A stretch of DNA of 64,000 bases from Aquabacter sp. L1I39 (GCF_017742835.1 NZ_CP072392.1:4611597-4675596); one strand, 5' to 3'; positions 46,973-55,576 are shown, numbered from the stretch's first letter. Translations and numbers: made by a program. Notes: generated from the sequence alone by a model not told the origin.

Positions 46973-47455
46973 TCAGGCCTGCGCGCTGCGGGGTGGATCG
47001 AAGGCCTCGCCCGGCGGCAGGCCGTCGGGCAGCAGCGTCGCGTGTGGGGTGAGGCTCTCCCGGGCGGCGGGCGCCGCAGTCACGCTCGCCCCGACGACCG
47101 CCGGCAGGCAGGCGGGACAGGCGGCCAGGCAACAGGCATGAAGGATGCCCCCGTCCGAGCCCGGCGCGCCGGTATCCATCATCTGGGCCTTCGACGCTTG
47201 CGGCGTTTCGAGGGCGGCGGGGTGGTTGGCGGGGTGAGCGGACGGGGGGGCGAGGGGCGCCGCCGCTCCGGCGACGTCATGGCCAACCAAAGAAGCCGCG
47301 GCCACCTCCATCGCCAGCCTTTGCTCGCATTGCGGCCCCATTGCCTGGGCTGGAACCGAGACAGCGGTGGGGAAGGAGAGGGCAAGCACCACCGCCAGCA
47401 CCCGACGCAGCACCGGCATGAGCCGGAGGCGGAGGGGTGGGCGGGCGTGTGTCAT
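46973..47455 (-). CDS. Exported Cys-rich hypothetical protein next to multicopper oxidase
   Basis: A protein of about 160 residues with signal sequence MPVLRRVLAVVLALSFPTAV then SVPAQA. The mature part has a low-complexity Ala/Pro/His stretch and a Cys cluster, HACCLAACPACLP, that could bind copper. It is upstream of and co-directional with the multicopper oxidase (185-base gap), suggesting a shared copper role. The ATG at 47419 would also keep the signal peptide. No family is named with confidence. Confidence 0.62.
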   Translation of the reverse strand: MTHARPPLRLRLMPVLRRVLAVVLALSFPTAVSVPAQAMGPQCEQRLAMEVAAASLVGHDVAGAAAPLAPPSAHPANHPAALETPQASKAQMMDTGAPGSDGGILHACCLAACPACLPAVVGASVTAAPAARESLTPHATLLPDGLPPGEAFDPPRSAQA

Positions 47456-47604
47456 CCGATGGCACCGGGAGGGTGGGAAGCTGAAGACATCATAGCGCGA
47501 AAGCGCGCCGCTGTCCCGGTTCCGCTGGCGTGGAGGCAGGAGGCGCAAGGAAGCGGACCCGCGCAGGTGCGCCGGTCGTCAGCCGTGGCCTCGTCGATGC
47601 CCGC

Positions 47605-47916
47605 TCAGGAGCGGCGAACCGGCGCGGGCAAAGCCGGGCCGGCTTTCGGCTCGGGCGCGACCTTGCGGGCGCGGCGGGCATCGCGACGGGCCTGACCCTG
47701 GCCGAACCAGGCGACGCATCCGCCCAGGATCACGCCCAAGATCAGGGCGCCGAAGATGATGACGAATAGCGGCAGATTGACCGACACCACCGGCGCATTG
47801 GCGCTGAACGGGTCGAGCGAAAGCATCACCATCCGCCGATTGGCGACGGCGAGCGCCACCACCACGATGCAGAGAGGGAGGCCGATCACCAATGAGAGAA
47901 TGCGCCGCACGGTCAC
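47605..47916 (-). CDS. lapA: LapA (DUF1049) domain membrane protein
   Basis: A 103-residue protein with two TM helices (ILSLVIGLPLCIVVVALAVA and LPLFVIIFGALILGVILGG) and a basic cytoplasmic tail. It matches LapA/YciS-type proteins that act in control of lipopolysaccharide assembly in E. coli. It follows ihfB, the usual alphaproteobacterial rpsA-sppA-ihfB-lapA arrangement. The trp genes often found after lapA are absent here. Confidence 0.87.
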   Translation of the reverse strand: MTVRRILSLVIGLPLCIVVVALAVANRRMVMLSLDPFSANAPVVSVNLPLFVIIFGALILGVILGGCVAWFGQGQARRDARRARKVAPEPKAGPALPAPVRRS

Positions 47917-48018
47917 TCGCTTGCCGGAATGGATGCCTGTCCGGACCCGGTCTTCACGGCCGATGCCGCACCGGGGCCGCGCTTGTTTGCCCAGTCAATT
48001 GCCCAGTCACTTGCTGCT

Positions 48019-48303
48019 TCATTTGCCCAGGTTGAGACGCTCGCGCATCTCCTTGCCGGTCTTGAAATAGGGCACCGCCTTCTCGGACACGTCCACCTGC
48101 TTGCCGGTGCGCGGGTTGCGGCCGGTGCGGGCGTCCCGTTGCTTGACGGAGAAGGCGCCGAAGCCGCGCAGCTCCACCCGGTCGCCCCGCGCCAGGGCCG
48201 AGACGATCTGCTCCAGGATGGCGTTGACGATATTCTCCACGTCCCGCTGATAGAGGTGCGGATTGGCCTCGGCGATCTTCTGGACGAGCTCAGACTTGAT
48301 CAT
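48019..48303 (-). CDS. ihfB: Integration host factor subunit beta
   Basis: A 94-residue nucleoid protein that bends DNA as a heterodimer with Ihf[21 protein letters not shown] and the DNA-clamping arm [20 protein letters not shown] with [20 protein letters not shown] are diagnostic of HU/IHF, and the sequence is of the IhfB type. The start is at MIKSEL, because upstream codons are not protein-like. It sits between sppA and lapA on the reverse strand. Confidence 0.96.
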   Translation of the reverse strand: MIKSELVQKIAEANPHLYQRDVENIVNAILEQIVSALARGDRVELRGFGAFSVKQRDARTGRNPRTGKQVDVSEKAVPYFKTGKEMRERLNLGK

Positions 48304-48427
48304 GGCGGCGCTAAAATCCCTCGAGGTCACAGGAGCGGGAGTGGCACTATCTCTACCAGCTTTGGTCCAGGTTGCGTCCCGTCTTGGTGAAAGAAAATGC
48401 GAGTTTCCTGCCGCAACCGCAAGGGGT

Positions 48428-49399
48428 TTAGAAGCCGGATTGAGGGTGCCAGAGGGCCAGGAGGCCGTCAAGCTGAGCCCGCTCCAGCGCGCCTTCCGCA
48501 ACCTGCGACATCACGCGCCCAAGTCCTGCAAGGCCGAGGCCCTCCAGCACATGGCGGGTGCCGGCGGAGAGCCAGCCGAACTCGTCTCCCACGGACCGTG
48601 TGCTCCAGGTCCGGGTGCGCAACCGCTCGGGGACGCCCTTTTCCCGTGCCAGCCACTGGCGCGCGGTGCGCTCGTCGCCCAGTTCGTCCACCAATTGCAG
48701 TTCAAGGCCCTGGTGGCCGGTGAAGACGCGCCCGTCGGTCACCGCCGCCAGCTTGGCATCGGAGAGCTTGCGCCGCTCGGAGACCAAGCCCTTGAACCAG
48801 GCATAGCTGTCCAGCACCAGCGAATTGATGGCGGCGCGCGCCTCGGGGCTGGTGGGTTCGTACATGTTGGGCGAGGCCTTCAATGGCGAGGACTTGATGT
48901 CCTCCACCGTGATGCCCACGCTCTTCAGCAGTTCCGTCACATTGGGGAACTGGAAGATCACGCCCACGGAGCCCACGATGGCATTGCGGCGGGCGACGAT
49001 ATGGTCTGAGCCCATGGCGGCGATATAGGCGCCGGAGGCGGCCATGCCTTCCACCACCGCGACGGTGGGCTTCTTCTCGGCGAGGCGCCGCAGGGCGTTG
49101 TAGAGCTGCTCGGAGCCGGTGACCGTGCCGCCGGGGCTGTCGATGGACAGGATGACGGCCGAGGCATTGGACTTGGCGATGCGCTCGATCATCTCCACCC
49201 GGTCGCGGTCATTGCGGATGAGGCCGCCAATGACGATGCGCGCCACATGGGGCGCGGTGTCGAGGGAGGCGCGCCCGAAGGCGGCATAGCCGCCCGCGCC
49301 GAGGGCCACCACCAGCACCGCCACGGCGAAAACGCGCCAGAAGGTGAGCTTGCGCCTCAGTCGGCGGCGATCAACGATCTGGTCGATGTCCAGCGACAT
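48428..49399 (-). CDS. sppA: Signal peptide peptidase SppA (S49 family)
   Basis: A 323-residue membrane-anchored serine protease degrading signal peptides. An N-terminal TM helix ([20 protein letters not shown]) is followed by the S49 domain with [20 protein letters not shown]. The nucleophile Ser is in [13 protein letters not shown] and the general-base Lys lies in [12 protein letters not shown]. It is a single S49 domain, the short Gram-negative or SohB-like form. It lies between rpsA and ihfB. Confidence 0.92.
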   Translation of the reverse strand: MSLDIDQIVDRRRLRRKLTFWRVFAVAVLVVALGAGGYAAFGRASLDTAPHVARIVIGGLIRNDRDRVEMIERIAKSNASAVILSIDSPGGTVTGSEQLYNALRRLAEKKPTVAVVEGMAASGAYIAAMGSDHIVARRNAIVGSVGVIFQFPNVTELLKSVGITVEDIKSSPLKASPNMYEPTSPEARAAINSLVLDSYAWFKGLVSERRKLSDAKLAAVTDGRVFTGHQGLELQLVDELGDERTARQWLAREKGVPERLRTRTWSTRSVGDEFGWLSAGTRHVLEGLGLAGLGRVMSQVAEGALERAQLDGLLALWHPQSGF

Positions 49400-49507
49400 C
49401 CTCTTGCCTCTTCCGCTTCCCCGCAGCCGCTGCACTTAAACGGCACCCGGCGCGCTTTTGCAATGGCGCCGGGGCCAAGGCCCAGGTTGCGCCGGGCGCC
49501 AGACATG

Positions 49508-49534
49508 AAAAAGGCCGGCGCGAGGCCGGCCTTT
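49508..49534 (-). terminator. Rho-independent terminator of rpsA
   Basis: AGGCCGGC and GCCGGCCT form the stem. On the reverse strand it is followed by TTTTT. It lies about 80 bases after the rpsA stop codon, so rpsA is largely separated from sppA. Confidence 0.85.
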
Positions 49535-49615
49535 CCGTTGGTTGCGAGACGCCGGCAGCGGGCTGCCGGCGCGAGGTCGACCAAGGCGCGTGAGACAGGC
49601 TGACGCGCCCGCGTC

Positions 49616-51313
49616 TCACTCCTTGCCTTCGGCGCGCTGCTTGAGCGCGGCACCCAGGATGTCGCCCAGCGAAGCGCCGGAATCCTGCGAGCCGTACTGC
49701 GCCACGGCTTCCTTCTCCTCGGCGATCTCGAGCGCCTTGACGGACACCTGCACCTTGCGCGCCTTGCGGTCGAACAGGGTGATGCGGGCATCCAGCTTCT
49801 CGCCGACCGAGAAGCGCTCGGGGCGCTGGTCGTTGCGATCGCGGGCCAGCTCGGAGCGCTTGATGAAGGCGCTGAGGTCGGTGCCGGTCAGCTTCACCTC
49901 GATGCCGCCGTCCTTCACGTCGGTGACTTCGCAGGTGACGATGGCGCCCTTCTTGACGTCGCCGGCATCGGCGAAGGGGTCGCCGGCCAGCTGCTTGATG
50001 CCAAGCGAGATGCGCTCCTTCTCGACGTCCACGTCCAGCACCACGGCCTTGATCACGTCGCCCTTGCGGAACTCGTCGATCACCTGCTCGCCGGGACGGT
50101 TCCAGTCCAGGTCGGAGAGGTGGACCATGCCGTCCACGTCGCCGTCGAGGCCCAGGAACAGGCCGAACTCGGTCTTGTTCTTGACCTCGCCCTCGACCAC
50201 CGCGCCGGGGGCATACTTCTCAGCGAAGGCTTCCCACGGATTCTGCAGGGTCTGCTTGAGGCCGAGCGAGATGCGGCGCTTGGCGGGATCCACCTCGAGC
50301 ACCTGAACTTCCACTTCCTGGGAGGTGGAGACGATCTTGCCGGGATGGACGTTCTTCTTGGTCCACGACATTTCGGAGACGTGGATCAGGCCTTCGATGC
50401 CCGGCTCCAGTTCCACGAACGCGCCGTAGTCGGTGATGTTGGTGACGCGACCCTTGAAGCGGGCCTCCACCGGATACTTGGCCTCGATGCCTTCCCAGGG
50501 ATCGCCCAGGAGCTGCTTCATGCCGAGCGAGATGCGGTGGGTCTCGTGGTTGATCTTGATGATCTTCACCTTCACCGTCTGGCCGATATTCAGCACTTCG
50601 GTGGGGTGGTTCACGCGGCGCCAGGCGATGTCGGTGACGTGCAGCAGGCCGTCAATGCCGCCGAGGTCCACGAACGCGCCGTAATCGGTGATGTTCTTCA
50701 CCACGCCCTCGATGGCCTGACCCTCTTCGAGGTTCTGGACCAGCTCGTGACGCTGCTCGGCGCGGGTTTCCTCGAGGACGGTGCGGCGCGACACGACGAT
50801 ATTGCCGCGGCGACGGTCCATCTTGAGGATCTGGAAGGGCTGCTGATTGTGCATCAGCGGGCCGACGTCGCGGATGGGACGGATGTCCACCTGCGAACGG
50901 GGCAGGAAGGCCACGGCGCCGTCGAGATCGACGGTAAAGCCGCCCTTGACCTGGTTGAAGATCACGCCGGTGACCTTCTCGCCGGCATTGAACGCCTTTT
51001 CGAGCTTGACCCAGCTCTCCTCGCGGCGCGCCTTGTCGCGCGAGAGGACGGCTTCGCCCATGGCGTTCTCGACGCGCTCGAGATAGACCTCGACCTCATC
51101 GCCCACCTTGATGGCGCTCTCGCGGCCGGGGCCGGCAAATTCGCGCAGGGCAACGCGGCCCTCGGTCTTCAGGCCGATATCGATGATCGCCAGATCTTTC
51201 TCGATGGCGACAACGATACCCTTGACGACGGCGCCTTCATTCACATCGGCGCGGCCGAAGCTCTCGTCGAGCAGGCTGGCGAAGTCTTCACGCGTGGTTT
51301 CTACGAAGGACAT
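49616..51313 (-). CDS. rpsA: 30S ribosomal protein S1
   Basis: A 565-residue, six-S1-domain protein that helps mRNA bind the 30S subunit. Repeated S1 blocks include VKNITDYGAFVDLGGIDGLL, VTNITDYGAFVELEPGIEGL and VKNKTEFGLFLGLDGDVDGM. FASLLDESFGRADVNEGAVV is the usual N-terminus. Length and domain number match alphaproteobacterial S1. The cmk gene that often precedes it is not found; a repeat element and mobile-element DNA follow instead. Confidence 0.97.
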   Translation of the reverse strand: MSFVETTREDFASLLDESFGRADVNEGAVVKGIVVAIEKDLAIIDIGLKTEGRVALREFAGPGRESAIKVGDEVEVYLERVENAMGEAVLSRDKARREESWVKLEKAFNAGEKVTGVIFNQVKGGFTVDLDGAVAFLPRSQVDIRPIRDVGPLMHNQQPFQILKMDRRRGNIVVSRRTVLEETRAEQRHELVQNLEEGQAIEGVVKNITDYGAFVDLGGIDGLLHVTDIAWRRVNHPTEVLNIGQTVKVKIIKINHETHRISLGMKQLLGDPWEGIEAKYPVEARFKGRVTNITDYGAFVELEPGIEGLIHVSEMSWTKKNVHPGKIVSTSQEVEVQVLEVDPAKRRISLGLKQTLQNPWEAFAEKYAPGAVVEGEVKNKTEFGLFLGLDGDVDGMVHLSDLDWNRPGEQVIDEFRKGDVIKAVVLDVDVEKERISLGIKQLAGDPFADAGDVKKGAIVTCEVTDVKDGGIEVKLTGTDLSAFIKRSELARDRNDQRPERFSVGEKLDARITLFDRKARKVQVSVKALEIAEEKEAVAQYGSQDSGASLGDILGAALKQRAEGKE

Positions 51314-51751
51314 CTAGTCTCCGAACTGTCTTGGCGCCGGCGTCTTTGGAATGGACGCCCGTTCCCCACGGGTGGCCCGGTCGACACCCGGGCCGCCACC
51401 GGACGGACCGATGGGCCGGCGCTGAGGCCGTGCGGAACGATGCATATGGATGTGGCGTCGGGTCATGAACCGCACGTCGGCCAGGGCGGGCATCCTCCGT
51501 CGATGGAAGCACGTATCCCGCGCTTCCTGCCCGCCGGTACGGCCCACGCCATGAAGGGTGCTGTCCCGGACGGCGGTTACGTAGTGGACAAATGGCGCAA
51601 TGGCAAGGGGCCGCGCGGATTTTCCGGCGTTTTGGACGGGTGCGGCGCACCAAGTCGGGCTTCTCGCCTAAGGGTTTGCGGAATGGCGGTATCATATGGC
51701 GCATTTGGTGGCTAACGGTTGGCCCCAGGTTTCCACACCCCACGCGCCGCC

Positions 51752-51904
51752 CCCTCCCTCTCCCTCCCCCGCCTTGCGGGAGAGGGGACTTTGGTGCGCC
51801 CAGTCGGGGCGGTGGCCCTGCTTTGGCTCGGCGTCTGTCACCCCAACCTCTCTCCCGGCGGAACCGGCCCCTCTCCCGCAAAGCGGGGGAGGGTCGGGGA
51901 GGGG
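51752..51904. repeat. Imperfect inverted repeat of Rhizobiales intergenic type
   Basis: Arms at 51752-51787 and 51868-51904 (CCCTCCCCCGC-TTGCGGGAGAGGGG type) are inverted copies around an ~80-base spacer. Such CTCTCCC/GGGAGAG palindromes are common between genes in Hyphomicrobiales. It lies between rpsA and the mobile module. No coding sequence is recognised from 51314 to 51965. Confidence 0.75.
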
Positions 51905-51965
51905 GCAAGGACGCAACGCCGCACTCATGCGCGCCCCTCTGACGCCCCCAGCACCTTCATCCCCC

Positions 51966-52019
51966 GCCTCCCTGGTCCAGGGCGACAAGGGCGAGCACAA
52001 GCTCATCTGGTCGCGATGA
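51966..52019 (+). pseudogene. DUF736-type C-terminal fragment 1
   Basis: Seventeen codons reading ASLVQGDKGEHKLIWSR and then stop resemble the end of DUF736 proteins, which finish in LIWSR and are common on Rhizobiales integrative elements. Everything upstream is missing. It suggests that part of an element's edge lies here. Confidence 0.5.
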
Positions 52020-52070
52020 CCGGCCAAGGGCGCTCCGCTTCCCGCGGGGCGCCCGCCTTCCATCCTCGCA

Positions 52071-52182
52071 ATTATGCGGAGCAGAACCCCCGCCGAAACA
52101 GGCGGCAACGCAGACCTCACAGGCCAGTGCTCCGCATAATCCCGTTCTCCGCATAATCAGTCTTATGTGGAGCTCCACATAA
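52071..52182. repeat. Cluster of TTATGCGGAG-type palindromes (candidate recombination site)
   Basis: ATTATGCGGAGCA (52071-52083) is inverted exactly as TGCTCCGCATAAT (52128-52140). CTCCGCATAAT repeats again at 52147-52157, and TTATGTGGAGCTCCACATAA at 52163-52182 is a perfect 20-bp palindrome. The last site abuts the truncated end of a DUF736 gene, as expected if recombination happened here. Confidence 0.65.
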
Positions 52183-52183
52183 C

Positions 52184-52357
52184 GCCGAGATCGGCGCCGC
52201 CTGGTCCAAGCGCTCCACTGAGGGCCGCGACTATCTGGGCCTCAAGCTCGACGATCCGAGCTTCACCGCCGCCATCTACGCCAACCTCTTCGATGACGAG
52301 GACGGCGAGAATTTTTCCCTCATCTGGTCCCGCCCCAACGGGCGCCGCGGGGACTGA
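52184..52357 (+). pseudogene. DUF736 domain protein, 5'-truncated
   Basis: Fifty-seven codons ([20 protein letters not shown], then [16 protein letters not shown], ending [13 protein letters not shown]) are the C-terminal half of a DUF736 protein. The first half, normally starting near MAQIGTF, is absent. The break coincides with the 20-bp palindrome ending at 52182. DUF736 genes mark Tn4371-like elements in alphaproteobacteria. Confidence 0.8.
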
Positions 52358-52367
52358 TGCGCGGACC

Positions 52368-52396
52368 GCATCCCCGGCCACCGAGGCCGGGGATGC
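52368..52396. terminator. Convergent hairpin after DUF736 fragment
   Basis: GCATCCCCGGCC and GGCCGGGGATGC form a 12-bp stem with a five-base loop. It lies between the DUF736 remnant and the end of the XRE gene. It has no T tract. Confidence 0.55.
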
Positions 52397-52441
52397 ATTC
52401 CATCGGCAAGCAGCGAATATCGAGATGGCTAGAATAGAGCC

Positions 52442-52690
52442 CTACTTGTCGCCGTCGGGATCGGTCTCGGTCGGGACTGTCGGCCGACGCAGGAGTAGGT
52501 CGGATGCCTCGACGCCGAGAACCGAGGCGAGCCGGTCCACCACATCGATGCTTGCGTTGTAAACGCACCGCTCGAGCGAGCTGATATAGGTGCGGTCAAT
52601 GTCCGCGAGGTGCGCAAGCTCCTCCTGCGACAGCCCCTTGGCCAGCCGCAAGGCCCTCAGATTGCGCGCGAACACCTCTCGGATCTCCAT
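52442..52690 (-). CDS. XRE-family helix-turn-helix regulator
   Basis: An 82-residue Cro/CI-type DNA-binding protein. The HTH is seen in LRLAKGLSQEELAHLADIDR and TYISSLERCVYNASIDVVDR. Such small XRE regulators control conjugation genes on integrative elements. It is divergent from the small DUF gene at 52938, with 247 bases between that should hold both promoters. Confidence 0.88.
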   Translation of the reverse strand: MEIREVFARNLRALRLAKGLSQEELAHLADIDRTYISSLERCVYNASIDVVDRLASVLGVEASDLLLRRPTVPTETDPDGDK

Positions 52691-52937
52691 GGCCGAGAGA
52701 GCAGTCGCTTGATGAGTATTTCACCACGGAGTATTCTCTACATAGCCTGGACCGCCGTGTTTCAGCGGTCCCTTCGCGCCTCTCGCCGTGGGCATCAGAG
52801 GGACAGTGGATCAGGTGTCCTAACCGACAACGCGGCGTTCGGCTTTGCGAGTGCCCATGATAGAATGTTTCCAAACGTAACCTCACGCCGTCGCCGACGG
52901 CTTGGCTTGCGACAGAAGAAACGGCAGCCTGCGGGGG

Positions 52938-53204
52938 ATGAGCGTGGCCAAGGCGTTTGATGACAAGGCGCCGTCCGGTCAGGAACTGACCGCCTATGAC
53001 CTCACCCATATCAAGCTCTATATGCGCCTCCTCGACGCGACCGCTGAAGGAGCCGACTGGCAGGAAGTGGTGGTCGTCCTGTTCGGGATTGATCCAGCGC
53101 AGGAGCCTGCCCGCGCCCGCGCGGTCCATGACAGCCATCTGGAGCGCGCCCGCTGGCTCGCCCAGACAGGCTATCGCGATCTGCTCCCGCATCGCGTCAA
53201 CTAG
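52938..53204 (+). CDS. Small DNA-binding-domain protein of integrative elements
   Basis: An 88-residue protein (SGQELTAYDLTHIKLYMRLL, DWQEVVVVLFGIDPAQEPAR, then HLERARWLAQTGYRDLL). It resembles a conserved small protein found next to DUF6499/DUF2285 genes on alphaproteobacterial Tn4371-like elements, usually described as DNA-binding. Its function is not established. GCGGGGG precedes the ATG closely. Confidence 0.7.
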   Translation: MSVAKAFDDKAPSGQELTAYDLTHIKLYMRLLDATAEGADWQEVVVVLFGIDPAQEPARARAVHDSHLERARWLAQTGYRDLLPHRVN

Positions 53205-53216
53205 CGCCGCCGGTCC

Positions 53217-53241
53217 AGGTGATGCGCGCGCCGCATCACCT
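53217..53241 (+). terminator. Hairpin after small DUF gene
   Basis: AGGTGATGCG and CGCATCACCT form a perfect 10-bp stem with a five-base loop, 12 bases after the stop codon. No T run follows. Confidence 0.55.
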
Positions 53242-53322
53242 GTTGCCCGTGAGGTGCGTTCTGCCTCGCGATGCAATCCTTAATTGCTGATCCCAACGGC
53301 ATGCACCGTCTGGGAGTCGCTC

Positions 53323-54055
53323 ATGAAGCCCGATACGTCGCACTGGCGAGACAGTCGGACCTACGACTATTTCGATGATCTCTCGGTAGAGGGATTGGCC
53401 TGGGAGTGCCTGAGACGGGATCCATCCTACCAGCAAGCCTATCGAGACCTTATGGACGCCGAGAGAGCGGCTGCACCTCTCCCGGCCGAGGCCGAGCATC
53501 TCTGGGGGTTGCGATGTCCCCGCGAAACCCTCGCTCCCCGCGACCCGTCAGCCCGTCCACTGGTCCCCACGGATCAATCCAGCCGTGACCGTCCTCGCCG
53601 AGCTTCCCGACCATCTGCTGAGCACAGGCACGGCGCCGCACGCTGCACCTGCCGAACCACCTGATCATGCGGCGCCACCGTACCTTCTGCTTACTGTCTT
53701 TGAACCCGGCGCATCGATCGCCGCGCTGATCCCCTTCGACGACGACATGCCCTGCCGCATCGAGGCGCTGAACCGCCTCTGGCATGCGCAGTGCGGAAAG
53801 CGGATTCCACCCGACACCCGAATGACCCGCCAGCAGCGCGGCCGCCTGCGTCTGATGCTTCAAGCCTGCGATGGACGAAACCGGGGCGCGAGCTACCGTG
53901 ACATCGCGGAGGCCATCTTCGGCACAGAGCGGGTCGCGGCCGATCCCTGGAAGACGTCTCCCCTGCGCGACCGCATCATCAGCCTTGTGGAAGGCGGCAC
54001 CGGCCTGATCGCCGGCGGCTATCTGCGGCTATTCCGCCACCGTCGCCGCACGTGA
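53323..54055 (+). pseudogene. DUF6499-DUF2285 regulator split by a one-base frameshift
   Basis: The first frame encodes the DUF6499 domain (MKPDTSHWRDSRTYDYFDDL, then GLAWECLRRDPSYQQAYRD) up to LWGLRCP. The expected continuation, ATRQPVHWSPRINPAVTVLA, then LLLTVFEPGASIAALIPFDD and ASYRDIAEAIFGTERVAADP (DUF2285), lies in another frame. Removing one C from the CCCC run at 53518-53521 joins the two into a normal single protein of about 243 residues. As written, the first frame ends at 53664, and the DUF2285 part could start from GTG 53585. It is a candidate transcriptional regulator of the element. Confidence 0.78.
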
Positions 54056-54176
54056 GGGGTGGGGATTTTAGCCCCCCAATCTTCCCCATCCCTCCCGACA
54101 TTCCTCCTCCGCCACCGTGGTCACCGTCCGCCGCCGCACTCCGGCGGCACCCGCCACGCCCACGGAGGCCCGCTCC

Positions 54177-54458
54177 ATGCGACCCGATCTCGCCACCCTC
54201 CCGCCGCGCTACCTGCGCACCAAGGAAGCCGCCGCGTTTCTCAGCCTGTCGGCCCGCACGCTTGAGAAGCACCGCACCTATGGCACCGGCCCCGCCTATC
54301 GCAAGCTCGGCGGGCGCGTCGTCTATTCCATCGACGACCTCCAGGCCTGGACCGAGCGCGGCGCGGTCACCTCGACCTCCGATCCGCGCGGCTCCGTCCT
54401 GCCGGCCAAGCGCCATGCGCTTGCCGCCGGTTCGTTCGCCGGCCGCGCCGCGCGCTGA
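54177..54458 (+). CDS. AlpA/MerR-like helix-turn-helix protein
   Basis: A 93-residue protein with the excisionase-like winged HTH: YLRTKEAAAFLSLSARTLEK, then HRTYGTGPAYRKLGGRVVYS and IDDLQAW. Such proteins lie directly upstream of repA on Tn4371-like elements and act as regulators or excision factors. GGAGG lies nine bases before the ATG. It is eight bases from repA, suggesting one operon. Confidence 0.85.
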   Translation: MRPDLATLPPRYLRTKEAAAFLSLSARTLEKHRTYGTGPAYRKLGGRVVYSIDDLQAWTERGAVTSTSDPRGSVLPAKRHALAAGSFAGRAAR

Positions 54459-54466
54459 ACGCCCCC

Positions 54467-55576
54467 ATGGCGGCGCGGCATCACAGCCTCTCGGAGCGCG
54501 GACAGCTCGACTTGTTCCGCGCCCTGCCGGGCGACTTCGCGCCACGAGATGCCCAGGATCTCATGGCCTATCCCTTCTTCTCCCTCTCCAAGACCCATCG
54601 CGTGGCGCCGATCGATTTCCGGACCGGCAGCATCGCCATCCGGGTCGAAGCCGTGCCCAACCACGGCATGGCGACGATCTGGGACGCCGACATTCTCATC
54701 TGGGCCGCCAGCCAGATCGTTGAAGCCCGCGACGCGGGGCTTCGCACCTCGCGCCTGATGGCGGCGACGCCCTATGAGATCCTCACCTTTGTCGGACGCG
54801 GCACCTCCCTGCGCGACTATCAGCGCCTCAAGGCCGCGCTCGACCGTCTCCAGTCGACGACAGTGTCGACCACCATCCGACAGCCGGCGGAGGGGCGCCG
54901 GCACCGCTTCTCCTGGATCAATGAATGGCAGGAGCGCACCGACCGCAACGGCCGGCCCGATGGCGTCGACCTCATCCTGCCGGACTGGTTCTACCGCGCC
55001 GTACTCGACGACGCCCTCGTGCTCACCATTGACCGGGCCTATTTCGAGCTGACGGGCGGACTGGAGCGCTGGCTTTACCGTCTGGTGCGCAAGCATGGCG
55101 GGCGGCAACAGGATGGGTGGCGGTTCGATTTTCGGCACCTGCACCAGAAGTCGGGCAGCCTGTCGCCGTTCAAGCGCTTCGCCTTTGAGCTCAGGGATCT
55201 GATCCGGCGCCAGCCGCTTCCCGGCTACATGCTGTTCGTTGAGGTCGAGGTCAGCGGCCGGCTGATGCTGGCCTTCGAGCCTGCCACGCCCTGTGGACAG
55301 CCTGTGGATAGCCTCGTGCTATCGGGAACCCGGACTATCGTGCCATCGGGAACCGGTCTCTCGTGCTATCAGGAACCCAAACCGGCTTTAACTCCCTGTC
55401 CTAAATTAGAAAATCGCGCCCTTAACTTAGAGTCTAACCCAGAATCTAACTTTAAGAGGCGCGCGAGCGCTTTTGCGAGCGCCGTCGATCAGCCCCGACT
55501 GGGGGCGAAGTGGCCGGGAAAGACGCCGCCTGACAGCGTCTCACAGACGCCCCCTCGCTCGAGGGGGCATCGATGA
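54467..55576 (+). CDS. repA: Replication initiator protein A (RPA family)
   Basis: A 369-residue plasmid-type replication initiator. The core includes FFSLSKTHRVAPIDFRTGSI, TPYEILTFVGRGTSLRDYQR and YFELTGGLERWLYRLVRKHG, matching RPA-family initiators of broad-host-range plasmids and Tn4371-like elements. The last ~90 codons are less protein-like (Pro/Ser/Asn-rich) because this DNA also carries DnaA-box-like sites, iterons and an A+T-rich tract. The stop overlaps the parA start by four bases. Confidence 0.88.
   Translation: MAARHHSLSERGQLDLFRALPGDFAPRDAQDLMAYPFFSLSKTHRVAPIDFRTGSIAIRVEAVPNHGMATIWDADILIWAASQIVEARDAGLRTSRLMAATPYEILTFVGRGTSLRDYQRLKAALDRLQSTTVSTTIRQPAEGRRHRFSWINEWQERTDRNGRPDGVDLILPDWFYRAVLDDALVLTIDRAYFELTGGLERWLYRLVRKHGGRQQDGWRFDFRHLHQKSGSLSPFKRFAFELRDLIRRQPLPGYMLFVEVEVSGRLMLAFEPATPCGQPVDSLVLSGTRTIVPSGTGLSCYQEPKPALTPCPKLENRALNLESNPESNFKRRASAFASAVDQPRLGAKWPGKTPPDSVSQTPPRSRGHR
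55292..55455. other. Candidate replication origin (oriV) inside the repA 3' end
   Basis: From left to right: two DnaA-box-like sites on the reverse strand (TGTGGACAG 55292-55300, TGTGGATAG 55303-55311). Next are three 17-bp iterons TCGTGCTATCGGGAACC at 55314-55330, 55338-55354 and 55361-55377, each differing by at most one base, with 24- and 23-base periods. Then comes an A+T-rich tract (about 55401-55455) with CTAAATTAG and repeated TCTAAC. This order is that of iteron-type theta origins. Confidence 0.75.
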
